A model generated the notes under the pieces. The model saw only the letters and a program-made list of their open reading frames with translations. It ran no database searches and was not told where the DNA came from. A stretch of 64,000 bases of DNA from JAUILH01 sp964230215 (GTDB lineage Bacteria; Bacteroidota; Bacteroidia; Flavobacteriales_D; JAUILH01), in NCBI GenBank assembly GCA_964230215.1, contig CAXRGQ010000007.1:62001-126000 (forward strand), in the 5' to 3' direction. Every line of letters starts with the position of its first letter. Within the stretch, counting starts at the first letter, position 1. The position numbers and the translations under genes were made by a program. Shown here in pieces: positions 1 through 10,000 of this stretch.

Positions 1-1
1 A

Positions 2-976
2 AACGGAATTAAAATCAACTATCCCCTAATTGGCGCGGCTGGTTATTCTGGGCTAATGGTTTGGCATGGAGGTATATCTGGTTCGGCACCAATAAAAGTA
101 AGTGATGATAATGCCATTCATCAGCTGGTACAGGGGAGCATGTCTAAAGAAGAATTGGCAGCTATTCCAGCACAGATTCCGTTTGAGCAGACTGTATTTT
201 CAGATATGAATTTGTTCGTATCTGCCTGCCTCTTACTTGTATTACCGCTATTTATGTATTATCTAGGCAAACGCAGTGATGGCGAACTTCCACAACTAAC
301 GATTATTGGAAGAACTGAAGAAGCGAATACTAAAGTAGAGGGTGCAGAAAAACTAGATCACTCTGTTGTGCTGGCTGTTGGAATAGGTTTGCTTATCATT
401 CTGTATACCTTATATAAGATGGTAGATGCTCAGAGTTCTGGGTTTGACCTTAGTTTTATTAATCCCAACTTCATCAATTTAATGCTCTTAGGCATGTGTT
501 TTATGTTCCACAAGACCTTCTACAATTTTTTAAATGGTGTTGGTGAGGCAATTGGAGGCACCTCTGGTATCTTGCTTCAATTTCCTCTCTACTTTGGCAT
601 TCTTGGACTCATGAAAGTCTCAGGAATTATGACGGACGTATCTTCGTTTTTTATATCCATTTCAAACGAAACTACCTACCCTATTTACACCTTTATAAGT
701 GCCGGTATAGTAAACATCTTTGTGCCAAGTGGCGGTGGCCAATGGGCTGTGCAAGGACCAATTGTGATTGAGTCTGCACATAATCTTGGGGTTCCTCTAA
801 ATAAAAGCATTATGGCCTTGTCTTATGGTGATCAATTAACGAACATGCTACAACCGTTTTGGGCACTCCCATTATTGGCTATAACGCAGCTTAAGGCTAA
901 ACAAATACTTCCTTATACTTTGGGCTTGATGATGGTTGGAGCCCTTATCTTTATATTGGGCTTAATACTGTTCTAA
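2..976 (+). CDS. atoE: short-chain fatty acid transporter, AtoE family (5' partial)
   Basis: This is the C-terminal part of a polytopic inner-membrane carrier of the AtoE/TIGR00366 family, which takes up short-chain fatty acids such as acetoacetate and butyrate. The frame is open to the left edge, reading GAAGYSGLMVWHGG across the first in-frame ATG at 56, so that ATG is internal and the true start lies outside the window. Family hallmarks are the WHGGISGSAP segment and the late NIFVPSGGGQWAVQGP and SYGDQLTNMLQPFWALP stretches. Several hydrophobic helices are visible. Its stop overlaps the stop of the convergent permease gene by four bases. A fatty-acid role would suit the beta-oxidation operon elsewhere in the window, but the two are not linked. 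Confidence 0.9.
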   Translation, partial: NGIKINYPLIGAAGYSGLMVWHGGISGSAPIKVSDDNAIHQLVQGSMSKEELAAIPAQIPFEQTVFSDMNLFVSACLLLVLPLFMYYLGKRSDGELPQLTIIGRTEEANTKVEGAEKLDHSVVLAVGIGLLIILYTLYKMVDAQSSGFDLSFINPNFINLMLLGMCFMFHKTFYNFLNGVGEAIGGTSGILLQFPLYFGILGLMKVSGIMTDVSSFFISISNETTYPIYTFISAGIVNIFVPSGGGQWAVQGPIVIESAHNLGVPLNKSIMALSYGDQLTNMLQPFWALPLLAITQLKAKQILPYTLGLMMVGALIFILGLILF

Positions 977-2325
977 GCGTACTTATCATCCGCTGGATAA
1001 ATACCCGTTGAAGGCTCAACATTTGGTCTTTCAACATTCTCGAATGCCTCTGGGTCAATGTTGCTTGGACTGCTTTCTACCGCTCTGTGATCAAGTGCGT
1101 CTCTCACCCCATTACCAATTAAGGTGAAAGATAATACCAATAAGACTATCATTACACCTGGCAGAATTGCAAGGTAAGCCTGCCCGTCGTTGGTGATGTA
1201 GTTTTTATATTCAGCCACTAATAATCCTAAGGATGGTTGTGGCGGTTGTGTCCCGATTCCTAGGTAGCTCATTCCTGACTCAATCAATATTGCATATGCA
1301 AAGTTAGCAGCTGCCAGTACAATGATAGGACCAATAATGTTAGGTAACACATGTCTAACGATAATCCTCATCGACCTGTAACCAAGTGCTCTAGAGGCCT
1401 CAACAAACTCCTTCTCTCTTACACTCAACACCTGTCCCCTAACCAATCTAGCAACATCCACCCATGTTGTTAATCCTATCGCAACAAAAACCGTGTTAAA
1501 TCCTTTTCCCATAGCTAGAGACAAAACCATTACAATAAGGAGTGCTGGAATAGACCATATTACATTGATAATGTAGGTTATAAAGTCATCAATCCACCCT
1601 CTGAAATAACCGGCAATAGCTCCTAAACTAATTCCTATGGTTACAGCGATAAGTACGGACATAAATCCAACGGTTAGCGATATAATAACACTAGCCATAA
1701 TAAGACTCAGCATGTCTCTACCGTGTTTTGCTGTTCCCAGCCAATATGTTCTTTCAAATATGAAGTCAGCTTCCAATTCTGCCTGTAAATCAGCAACAGA
1801 TTTAGTCACCCTCCCCTCATTCAGAATTATAAACGATACAGAATCAATCTCCCCATCCTCTCCTCTAATCTTAACGTATTGGTTGTTGTAATCAAGTGGA
1901 TATATAACATCCGCAATATGCAGCATCTTGTGAATAGGCTCCCCTCCCATCGCATTATACTCGGTAAAATGAATGTAGTCATCTTCGAAATAGTAATCAG
2001 GGTTAACAGCTATATTCTTATATTCTTTCGCCTCACCACCAAAAAACATACGATCAAATATGCTTTTGTAATCAGCCTCATGATTCAGTTTTTGCTCTAG
2101 TATATGCACCTTAAATCCGGGTGGTTGAAAATCGATTCCAGAAATCTGCTGTTGCACATCTTCTGTTTTGTCTGGTCTGATGTGAGAACCCAGAATTGCA
2201 ACAACAGTACAAATCAACAAAACACCTACCCCAAACATGGCAAGTTTATCTTTTCTAAATCTTCTCCAAGCCACTTTTGATAGCGAATCAGATCCAGAGT
2301 TATTTTGTTTCTTAGATTTAAACAT
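973..2325 (-). CDS. ABC transporter permease, DppC/OppC family, with large periplasmic insert
   Basis: This is an inner-membrane permease of the peptide/nickel ABC importer type. A first membrane helix lies at about residues 30-48. The family segment WLGTAKHGRDML is at 195-206, and the EAA loop that contacts the ATPase is at 306-330, beginning EFVEASRALG. In ordinary DppC proteins the first helix is followed almost at once by the LGTDxxGRD segment. Here about 140 residues of charged sequence intervene, presumably periplasmic. No ATPase, binding protein or DppB partner is in the window, so the substrate cannot be named. The ATG at 2325 overlaps the end of the glycosyltransferase gene by 8 nt, which suggests translational coupling. 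Confidence 0.87.
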   Translation of the reverse strand: MFKSKKQNNSGSDSLSKVAWRRFRKDKLAMFGVGVLLICTVVAILGSHIRPDKTEDVQQQISGIDFQPPGFKVHILEQKLNHEADYKSIFDRMFFGGEAKEYKNIAVNPDYYFEDDYIHFTEYNAMGGEPIHKMLHIADVIYPLDYNNQYVKIRGEDGEIDSVSFIILNEGRVTKSVADLQAELEADFIFERTYWLGTAKHGRDMLSLIMASVIISLTVGFMSVLIAVTIGISLGAIAGYFRGWIDDFITYIINVIWSIPALLIVMVLSLAMGKGFNTVFVAIGLTTWVDVARLVRGQVLSVREKEFVEASRALGYRSMRIIVRHVLPNIIGPIIVLAAANFAYAILIESGMSYLGIGTQPPQPSLGLLVAEYKNYITNDGQAYLAILPGVMIVLLVLSFTLIGNGVRDALDHRAVESSPSNIDPEAFENVERPNVEPSTGIYPADDKYA

Positions 2326-3379
2326 GTGTTAAATTCCTCCCTTTCCACTTGGGTCTATAAAACAATGACACAAGTGACATCAAAACCACATAAATAGGAT
2401 ATACAATTGTCATCAACAAATAAATTGCAGGATATTGTTTCCTCCCAAATCGTGATGCCACCAAAAATAACAAACTAATGTCAATTATCGACTTAAATGC
2501 AAAAATCCCTATAAATATTGGATTATAGTGCGAACATAACATTAGTGACAAAGCAGTTAAGAATGTCAAATTATAGATTATTGCAAACACCCCGAAGGTT
2601 ATGATATCCAAATCTTTAATTGCCATGGATTTTGACGCCCACCGAACCCGCTGATCAATAAATGATTTAATCGTTTCCGGCGCTTTTGCCCGTACAAAAG
2701 CCTTTTTGTTTTTTATTGTATCAATCTTACATCTATTTTTCTTTAAGGCTTGAAGCAAAAACATGTCGTCTCCAGATGCATATTTACTGCCTGATACTGA
2801 CAACTCAAGATAAAGAGATTTATTAAAGGCCAAACAAGCACCATTTGCCATTAAGGCTCTTTTCATTTTTGCCGTTCCAATGGTTAATCCTGCAAGCGCG
2901 TAAGATTCGGCACACACCCATACATTCCCTTCAGTTATTACTGGGAAAATCATGGCATCCGAATCCCAGATAGCGAGCTCATTAACTAGATCATGCGATA
3001 ATCTTACATCTGCATCAAGTGTAACAACTCTTTGAAAAGTAGCCGCCTTTGTGCCATGACGTATCGCTGCCTTCTTGCCAGCTGCATTATCGAGCTTTAA
3101 ATACACGCCATCCTTGGTATGATCAAGTTTGGACTGAGCACTATGGTCATCCACCCAAATAAGCTCATACGCATCAAAACCTGTTAAAATATCTAGTAAA
3201 TGTGCTTGAAACTTATCTAGCCTATCCTCATTCCTATGGGGGATTACGAAAGAAATATTTAAGATTTTGGGAATATCTTTAGCAGGCTTATCCAATTTGA
3301 TTAGATAGAAAATGCTTCCAATTTGATATAGAGCCAAGACTGCAGCACTAATTAGCATAATAAGCAAGACTACTTCCAT
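2318..3379 (-). CDS. family 2 glycosyltransferase, membrane anchored
   Basis: This 353-aa protein is a GT-A fold glycosyltransferase that probably transfers a sugar from a nucleotide donor at the cytoplasmic face of the membrane. It has an N-terminal helix at residues 2-27. The nucleotide-binding start is SFVIPHRNE at 43-51, with VDDHS at 76-80, the metal-binding DAD at 122-124, SGDD at 202-205 as acceptor/base region, and QRVRW at 243-247, as in processive-type GT2 enzymes. Two or three C-terminal helices follow. The gene overlaps its upstream neighbour by 10 nt and its downstream neighbour by 8 nt, so the three are one transcription unit. A GT2 next to a UPF0104 membrane protein suggests glycolipid or polysaccharide work; the acceptor is unknown. 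Confidence 0.85.
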   Translation of the reverse strand: MEVVLLIMLISAAVLALYQIGSIFYLIKLDKPAKDIPKILNISFVIPHRNEDRLDKFQAHLLDILTGFDAYELIWVDDHSAQSKLDHTKDGVYLKLDNAAGKKAAIRHGTKAATFQRVVTLDADVRLSHDLVNELAIWDSDAMIFPVITEGNVWVCAESYALAGLTIGTAKMKRALMANGACLAFNKSLYLELSVSGSKYASGDDMFLLQALKKNRCKIDTIKNKKAFVRAKAPETIKSFIDQRVRWASKSMAIKDLDIITFGVFAIIYNLTFLTALSLMLCSHYNPIFIGIFAFKSIIDISLLFLVASRFGRKQYPAIYLLMTIVYPIYVVLMSLVSLFYRPKWKGRNLTHV

Positions 3380-4314
3380 GCTTCCTCCTTTTGTTTGGTC
3401 CTAAGAAGGTAAACAGAACCCATCATTGCCGGAATAAATAAATTGACCATCCAGATGCTCAAAGATGCCGCTAAAACAATGTGAGAGGCCTCAATACCAT
3501 CAAATAAGAATAATGCTACGGACTCACGCACACCCAATTTTCCTAGAATAGGTGAAGGAACAAAGGTGATAAGAAGATACAACAGACTAATTAAGTACCA
3601 TGTCGTAGCGAAATCGAGTGAACTACCGAATATCCAGAAACAGAAGACGTATTGGGATACAAAGCATAGATACCTGAGCATGGACATCAGTAGTATCAAG
3701 AGCAAATTTGACGTACTAAGCGTTTCTAGACCACTTTGAACTTTGATGATAGACTCTAGTCTCAGCGCTCTGTAGATATTTAGCGGAAAAAAAAGTAGAA
3801 TACTCAAAGCTAAGAGCACTATGCTGATTAAGACCTGATACAATGGAAACTGTTCAGCGCGTATCCCCATGTACTCTGAGCCTAAGCCAATAAATGCGAT
3901 GGTACCGAATAGAAACGTAGTGTATAATTGAGAATAGTTTCCATAAAACGTCAAGATGCTTGCAACTTTTCGGTTATTCTGTAGATGCGCTACACGTCCT
4001 AAAAAATCTCCAAAGCGAAATGGTGTTATAAATGATGTAGACACACCAGATAAGGTAGCTTTAACGGCTGTTTTATAAGATATAGCTTGCACATTATTAA
4101 GTAATGTCTTCCATTTAAATGCTTCTAAGCCCCAATTGACAATGGCCAAACATAGAACAAGAGGTAGATGGAATAATGCGCTACTATCTAGGTGCAGATG
4201 CGACCATTGAATGTCGTGTGTTAGCAAATAATGTAAACCCAAAGATAAGCAGGCAGAAAAAACTGTAAGTTTGATTACAGTTAACAGTCGCTTATAAGAT
4301 TTTGGCTTAGACAT
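3370..4314 (-). CDS. lysylphosphatidylglycerol synthase-like/UPF0104 membrane protein
   Basis: This 314-aa protein has about eight hydrophobic helices and the PF03706 (UPF0104, YbhN/AglD-like) pattern, including TPFRFGDFLGRVA near residues 97-109 and the late SPILGKLGVRESVALFL segment. The family includes the flippase half of MprF and membrane proteins tied to lipid-linked sugars. No synthase domain is fused. It is the first gene of a three-gene minus-strand unit with the glycosyltransferase and the permease. Its start codon is only 16 bp from the divergent ruvC start, so its promoter must lie inside ruvC. A role in moving a lipid or glycolipid across the membrane is inferred from family and neighbour only. 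Confidence 0.8.
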   Translation of the reverse strand: MSKPKSYKRLLTVIKLTVFSACLSLGLHYLLTHDIQWSHLHLDSSALFHLPLVLCLAIVNWGLEAFKWKTLLNNVQAISYKTAVKATLSGVSTSFITPFRFGDFLGRVAHLQNNRKVASILTFYGNYSQLYTTFLFGTIAFIGLGSEYMGIRAEQFPLYQVLISIVLLALSILLFFPLNIYRALRLESIIKVQSGLETLSTSNLLLILLMSMLRYLCFVSQYVFCFWIFGSSLDFATTWYLISLLYLLITFVPSPILGKLGVRESVALFLFDGIEASHIVLAASLSIWMVNLFIPAMMGSVYLLRTKQKEEAWK

Positions 4315-4330
4315 TGAACAAAAGTAAGAA

Positions 4331-4885
4331 ATGAAACCAGAGCAAATTATATTGGGGATGGATCCAGGTACAAGTATGATGGGTTATGGCCTGATTTTAT
4401 GCACTGGTAAGCAGATGAAGTTAATTGACATGGGTACTTTCAATTTGTCTAAGTTAGAAAATCATCAAGTAAAGTTGAAACAAATTTTTGATGAAACAAT
4501 AGCCTTGATTGACAAGCATAAGCCAGATCATTTAGCTATTGAAGCGCCGTTTTTTGGCAAAAATGTTCAGTCCATGTTAAAGCTTGGTAAAGCGCAAGGA
4601 GTAGCTATTGCCGCAGCATTATCAAGAGAAATTCCTATGACAGAATATTCGCCTAAGCGGATCAAGCAGTCTATTACCGGGCGGGGTGGAGCTTCAAAGG
4701 AGCAGGTGGCGTTGATGTTAAAGTCCTTATTGAAAATTGATAAACTACCTAAGCATTTAGATGCCACCGATGGGCTTGCTGCTGCGGTATGTCATTTCTT
4801 TCAGAACGACACGAACAGTTCGGTTAGTAAGTCCTATGGGAGCTGGAAGAGCTTTGTGAGCAACAATCCAGACAAACTGAAATAG
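4331..4885 (+). CDS. ruvC: crossover junction endodeoxyribonuclease RuvC
   Basis: RuvC is the Holliday junction resolvase that works with RuvAB in recombinational repair. All four acidic catalytic residues are present: D11 in GMDPGT, E71 in AIEAPFFG, and D144 and D147 in LDATDGLA. The segment SPKRIKQSITGRGGASKEQV at 107-126 matches the conserved DNA-binding and positive patch. Length, 184 aa, is normal for the family. The gene is alone on the plus strand, 16 bp from a divergent gene and directly abutting the convergent HIT gene. ruvB lies about 36 kb away, so the ruv genes are not an operon here. Confidence 0.96.
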   Translation: MKPEQIILGMDPGTSMMGYGLILCTGKQMKLIDMGTFNLSKLENHQVKLKQIFDETIALIDKHKPDHLAIEAPFFGKNVQSMLKLGKAQGVAIAAALSREIPMTEYSPKRIKQSITGRGGASKEQVALMLKSLLKIDKLPKHLDATDGLAAAVCHFFQNDTNSSVSKSYGSWKSFVSNNPDKLK

Positions 4886-5272
4886 TTAAGCATTAATATT
4901 CTCAGCGATGGTGGCCAATTCGTCCTGAGTGAATTTTAATTTAGGACGCTCAAAATTGATATCACTTACATTGTTTATTGGCACCAGATGAATATGTGCA
5001 TGGGGCACTTCTAAGCCAATTACAGCGACTCCAATACGTTCACAAACTACCTTTGATTCCAATTTCTTTGCCACTTTTTTTGCAAACACCATCAAATCTC
5101 CAAGCAGCTCATCATCAATATCAAAAATATAGTCAATTTCAATTTTTGGAATAACTAAGGTGTGTCCTTTAGCCAAGGGCATGATATCTAAAAAAGCTAA
5201 AAACCTATCATCTTCTGCCAATTTGTGACATGGAATTTCGCCCGCGATTATTTTTGAGAATATTGTTGCCAT
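4886..5272 (-). CDS. HIT family nucleotide hydrolase/transferase
   Basis: This is a 128-aa protein of the HINT branch of the histidine triad superfamily, which hydrolyses nucleoside phosphoramidates and related nucleotides. The triad HAHIHLVP is at residues 91-98, with H95 as the expected nucleophile, and the N-terminal pattern FSKIIAGEIPCHKL is typical. HIT next to greA is a common arrangement in Bacteroidota. A strong terminator for greA sits between them, so HIT either has its own promoter at about 5280-5310 or depends on read-through. The physiological substrate cannot be read from the sequence. Confidence 0.93.
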   Translation of the reverse strand: MATIFSKIIAGEIPCHKLAEDDRFLAFLDIMPLAKGHTLVIPKIEIDYIFDIDDELLGDLMVFAKKVAKKLESKVVCERIGVAVIGLEVPHAHIHLVPINNVSDINFERPKLKFTQDELATIAENINA

Positions 5273-5312
5273 AGTTTAATATTATACTCGAATATAACAA
5301 AGTAGAGGACAT

Positions 5313-5341
5313 GAAAAAAGCTTGTCAGAGACAAGCTTTAC
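5313..5341 (-). terminator. intrinsic terminator after greA
   Basis: A perfect 10-bp stem (5317-5326 with 5330-5339) with a three-base loop is followed on the minus strand by six U residues. It lies 23 bp after the greA stop. Confidence 0.88.
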
Positions 5342-5363
5342 ATTTCATTAAAAGCAAACTCGT

Positions 5364-5840
5364 TTAAGATCTGGTAATTTCCAAAATCTCAAACTGAATT
5401 ACTCCATTTGGCACTGTAACATCTACTGTCTGTCCAACTTCAGAACCCAAAAGACCTTTTCCAATAGGAGACTCCACAGAGATTTTACCCGACTTTAAAT
5501 CGGCTTCATTTTCAGCTACTAGTTTGTAGGTCATTTCTTTATTCATCTTAACATTTTTAAGGCGAACAGTTGAATGGATAAATACTTTAGAATTATCGAT
5601 TTGGGATTCGTCAATAACTCTAGCATTGGCGATAACCTCTTTTAGCTTGGATATTTTAAGCTCTAATAGGCCTTGCGCCTCTTTTGCAGCGTCATACTCG
5701 GCGTTCTCTGACAAATCCCCTTTATCTCTAGCCTCAGCGATCTGCTGTGAGATTTTTGGTCGCTCAACGCGCTCCATTTGCTTTAGCTCTTCTTTAAGCT
5801 TGGCTAATCCTTCTTCTGTGTAGTAGTTAACCTGTGACAT
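5364..5840 (-). CDS. greA: transcription elongation factor GreA
   Basis: GreA stimulates transcript cleavage by backtracked RNA polymerase. The 158-aa protein has the N-terminal antiparallel coiled coil (about residues 10-75), whose tip carries the acidic DLSENAEYDAAKE segment needed for cleavage. The C-terminal FKBP-like domain contains SPIGKGLLGSEVGQ. Length and arrangement are standard. The gene has its own terminator and is preceded by the terminator of the PorV-like operon only 22 bp upstream, so its start of transcription must be very close to the gene or arise from read-through. Confidence 0.96.
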   Translation of the reverse strand: MSQVNYYTEEGLAKLKEELKQMERVERPKISQQIAEARDKGDLSENAEYDAAKEAQGLLELKISKLKEVIANARVIDESQIDNSKVFIHSTVRLKNVKMNKEMTYKLVAENEADLKSGKISVESPIGKGLLGSEVGQTVDVTVPNGVIQFEILEITRS

Positions 5841-5861
5841 AGTTCATGTATTTAAAACGTG

Positions 5862-5890
5862 AAAAAGCCCCATCCGACAATCGGATGGGA
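5862..5890 (-). terminator. intrinsic terminator of the TonB receptor/PorV-like operon
   Basis: A 9-bp GC-rich perfect stem (5869-5877 with 5881-5889), loop of three, followed on the minus strand by GGGGCTTTTT. It lies 30 bp after the stop of the PorV-like gene. Confidence 0.87.
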
Positions 5891-5919
5891 CCCTCACTTA
5901 AATTTATTAATCTTTCTTC

Positions 5920-6984
5920 TTAGTTGATTCCGATTCTCACACCTACGTTGTGAACACCTCCAAAGAAGTTAGTAGTTCTGTAGCTGTAATCGATACCAAC
6001 TTTGCTTTTTGATTCACCAAACGCAAAGTCTACAGATAAACCAGCAGATGGTCCAGTGAAAGCAGTTGTTCTATCAAGTTCGTTGAAGATACCTTTTTCG
6101 TAAGTATATCCTGCTCTAGCGATAAATGCAGCTTTACCCGCATTGTAAGTATACTCCCCGCCTAATCTTATTTGATCTTTTGTAAATGAGTTAGATTGGA
6201 AAGTACCTGCTAGAGTGAATTTCTGAGTTTCTCCGAATAAAAAGTCGTAAGACACGCCGATATTCACACAAGATGGTAATTCGAACTTAGATGCTTTTTG
6301 CTCTACGTTTATCGTTCTGTCAACTCCTAAAAACTCTTGGTTAATAGTGTATGATAGACCATCACCTCCGTATGTCATTGGTGGACCAACGTTTTTAAGA
6401 GTGATTCCGAACTTAATGTTGTCCTCTTCACCTGTTACGTATCTAATTCCCGCATCAAATGAAATTCCGCTTGCACTAACGTTACTAATTCTTTCAGAAA
6501 TAGCCTTTACAGTAATACCACCATAAATACTGTTTGAGAAAGCCTTCGCAAACGATATTCCGAAATTTAGTGTTGAAGGGTTAAAGTTACCGATATTACC
6601 TTCTGGGTTATCTACCGTTGTAATTGGAATATCTCCATAGTTCATTGACATTACACCAATACCTAGTACAGATGTCTCTCCAATTCTTTGAGCGATACCA
6701 ATGTTGTTGATACTGATTCCTGAACCTTGCAACCAAGATGTTCTTGCGAACATAATTTCAGTTTTCTCGGTAAAGGCAAGTCCTGCAACATTAATATACA
6801 TACTTTCCAATCCTCTAACAGAAGATACACCTGCATCAGCCCATGCTGAACTTCTTGCCCACGGGTTAATAAGTAGTTGCTGTGCACCAGCAGAACCCGC
6901 TCTATCTTCGTTACCTGCGTTAGCTGGAAGAGCTACTAACGCTCCTCCAAGTAACAACACTCCTAAAACTTTTGACTTTATCAT
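5920..6984 (-). CDS. PorV/PorQ-family outer membrane protein
   Basis: This 354-aa protein has a signal peptide ending near ALPANAG, followed by a family-typical N-terminus with INPWARSSAWADAGVSS and YINVAGLAF. Alternating beta strands run to the C-terminus, which reads VGVRIGIN. This is the FadL-like barrel fold of PorV and PorQ, T9SS outer-membrane components that receive secreted cargo. The ATG at 6984 is preferred; the frame also opens at a TTG nine bases upstream. It is the last gene of a unit behind a TonB-dependent receptor and a very large secreted protein. That context suggests a paralogue dedicated to this operon rather than the housekeeping PorV, but sequence alone does not decide it. 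Confidence 0.8.
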   Translation of the reverse strand: MIKSKVLGVLLLGGALVALPANAGNEDRAGSAGAQQLLINPWARSSAWADAGVSSVRGLESMYINVAGLAFTEKTEIMFARTSWLQGSGISINNIGIAQRIGETSVLGIGVMSMNYGDIPITTVDNPEGNIGNFNPSTLNFGISFAKAFSNSIYGGITVKAISERISNVSASGISFDAGIRYVTGEEDNIKFGITLKNVGPPMTYGGDGLSYTINQEFLGVDRTINVEQKASKFELPSCVNIGVSYDFLFGETQKFTLAGTFQSNSFTKDQIRLGGEYTYNAGKAAFIARAGYTYEKGIFNELDRTTAFTGPSAGLSVDFAFGESKSKVGIDYSYRTTNFFGGVHNVGVRIGIN

Positions 6985-7028
6985 GAGTTTCAATTAATTC
7001 GATTTTCAATTTCCTTATTAAACAATTA

Positions 7029-10000
7029 TTAGAAGTTATCTAAATCCGGTGGTCTAGTAACTCCGAACCATTTAATAATTCTCTCATTTGCACATCCATT
7101 TGCCTCTTCTGGTAAATCCTCAGCCTTAATGTGGATAATATATGTTCCACTGGCCACTGGAATACCTTTAGAGTTTTTGATATCCCAATCAAAGGATGTC
7201 ATTGGATCGTCTTTTGTAAACTGTCTAACCAATGTACCTGCACTTGTGAAGATTGATATCACACAACGCTCTGGTAGGTTTGTAAACTTCACTCGGTTAT
7301 CTAATCTATTCGTCTCATACTGAGAGTATGCGTAGTATGGATTAGGAACAACGTTTACTAAATCTAGTGCGTTACAAGCAGTATCTTGAACATTTGTAAG
7401 TGTGGCAATGTTACCAGTGTTAAATGTATAAACTGGCGTCCAGTTGTTTTCACTTAATGAAGTAGAATCAGCTGTTTCACCCCAAGTAGGATAGTAATCA
7501 TACTTCTTAGAAACTCTTAATCTAACTCTTGCAGTTGTTGGTATGTTCGCTGGGTTATCAAACGAATATCCATCAGCCAACATAGGCATACCCACCCAAG
7601 TACAATATCTAAATACTTGGTTAAGATTATTGGTAGCCAGCTTGCTCATTGTATATGCACCTGCGTCATACGCCGGCATTGTAGTAGAGATAACTTTACT
7701 GTGATCTCTAAACACATACACATAGTGCTTACCTCCAAGAACTGCTTGTCCAAGGCCAGAGAACATTCTAGAAGTAGGGTTCCACACCATATCTCTACCA
7801 TTATCAACACCTAACCAAGAATCCTCAGCAAATGCCATGTTAAGACGAGCTCCAGTTTCTAGGTCTATTGCATAACCTGGGAACCATCCCATTCCAGTTG
7901 TAGATGTTAAATCACCTTCTGCAGCATTATAACCTGCGTCACCCGCCTTTCTACCTTGCTTATCAACAGAAGCAGAACCTCTCAATAGCATTTTAGTTAC
8001 GCCACCTTCAGCAAGGTTAGGATCATCAGACATTTCGATTACTGGACATCTAGTCCACTTAGACTTATCAGATGTAAATACAATATCCACACTGTTTAAG
8101 TCTTCCATCTTCATTTGGTCGATAGTCGTTCTACCTGCATTAGACACTGGCATGTTTAGCACACAAGGGTAACTTCCAGTTCCGATTCTTTGACCCCCTA
8201 CTAATCCATAAGGCGCCCACGTACCGTTTATAACGTTTTCGTATGTTTCCTCATCATCATAAGTCAAGTAATCGTTATAGAATGCGTCATCACAACCGTT
8301 TGCATCTACAACTTCACCTAGTGTGTTTTCTTGAGTACCAGAACGAATCCAGTTTAAATCACTAAGTCCATCTTGGTCTTCAACACCTGACAACCACTGA
8401 AGCGACGAATCTCCGTACTCGAGAGTTGCTTCTAAGAACTCAGGCACTAAGTCCGTACCACCAGCTCTATATTCTGGTTGCTCAATCTCAACAGATAATC
8501 CCCATTCAGGTATTAACTGCTCATTGGCAACTTCAATCGTTTTATCAGCAAAAACTGAATCTCCCGTAGATAAGTTAATCAATGTCCACTTACCGTCTTC
8601 AATAGATTGCCAGTTAAATGGTTGAGACTTATCTCTGTTAAAGATTAACTTATAGTTTCCATCAGCGACATTAAGTGGGTCAATCACTCTAACGTTTACT
8701 GGACCTGCACTCTTCTGGTAGGTTGGGTCAGCCATAATTCCGCTAGCCAAAATTGTTGCTTCAGTGGCAGGTGTAATATCTAATATTAAACCACCGTTAC
8801 CTTCACCTTCAATTCTAGTGATTTCTGGACCTTCACCATACTCAGCCTGGATAACAGAACCGTTAGCTTCTGGAGTTGGAATATGAGGAATAGCTGTGTA
8901 TACCTGAATCTCACCACCTTGACCAGTCTTACGAGAAGCTATGTATGGTTTTTGCTGACCATCTAAAGCTGTTGGATCCGTTGGATCGTAAGTTTTATAA
9001 TTATTGTATCCGTAAGCGATTGCCATATAAAAATACTTCTTATGGTTAATCAAACGGCTATCACCTTCAGCGAAAAGATCTTCAGTAAATCTGAATGAGT
9101 GCTTGATACCTTCATCAGAACCATTAACCATTTCTGCAGGCTCTGAAGCTTCAATTTGCTCATTAAATGTGTAGTTTACTAATTGACCAACACCGTTTTT
9201 GATGTCACATTGTGCAACTAGTCTAGCAAAATCAATATCATCCAACTGAGATGCAGATACATCTTCATTCTTTAATTGGAAGATTTGATATCCTTCAAAT
9301 CTATACTTCTTGTCATATTCTTGACCTAGTAACAATAGACTATCAGGAGTGATAATGAATGGATCTTCAATTTCGTAATCTTCTGGCTCATCTACATAGT
9401 TGTTAGACTGACCTTTAGTATTACTTAAGTAAAGAATAACCTCTCTATCAAGTTCTTGAATAGTTACATCTGGAGCATCAGGACCTTCAACAATTTCGAA
9501 ACAGTTATCGAATAAAGCCTGAGCTTTATCATCCGCAAGTCTAACAGCCTCAACAGAAGCGAAAGTACCTCCGGCAGCTCTTGCATATACAACACCAACC
9601 GTAATATTGTTTACTGCACCTGGCTCAAGTGTAAATGGTCCAGCTGACTGAATAAAACGTCTATCACCTTTCGGGTTTGGAGCAGTTGCTTCCGTCCAGT
9701 TACCTAGTCCTGTTACACCACCAGTACCGAATCCTTGAGGATCAGAGTCACCTGGGTACGCGTAATCACATGGAACATTAGCGTTAGCACCTGGATTAGA
9801 TGTATAACCACCACCACCGTATACTAGTGGGGCACCATTCTGCCATAAACCTTGTAAATATCTATAATATTCGATAGCGTTATCTGGATCTGATTGTGGG
9901 AAAGGATATACACCTGGTGTAGAACCACCTGTGTAAATCATGAACTTTCTCATACCAAATCTTTCGTTATCTACAACACCATCTCCGTATCCGATACCCA

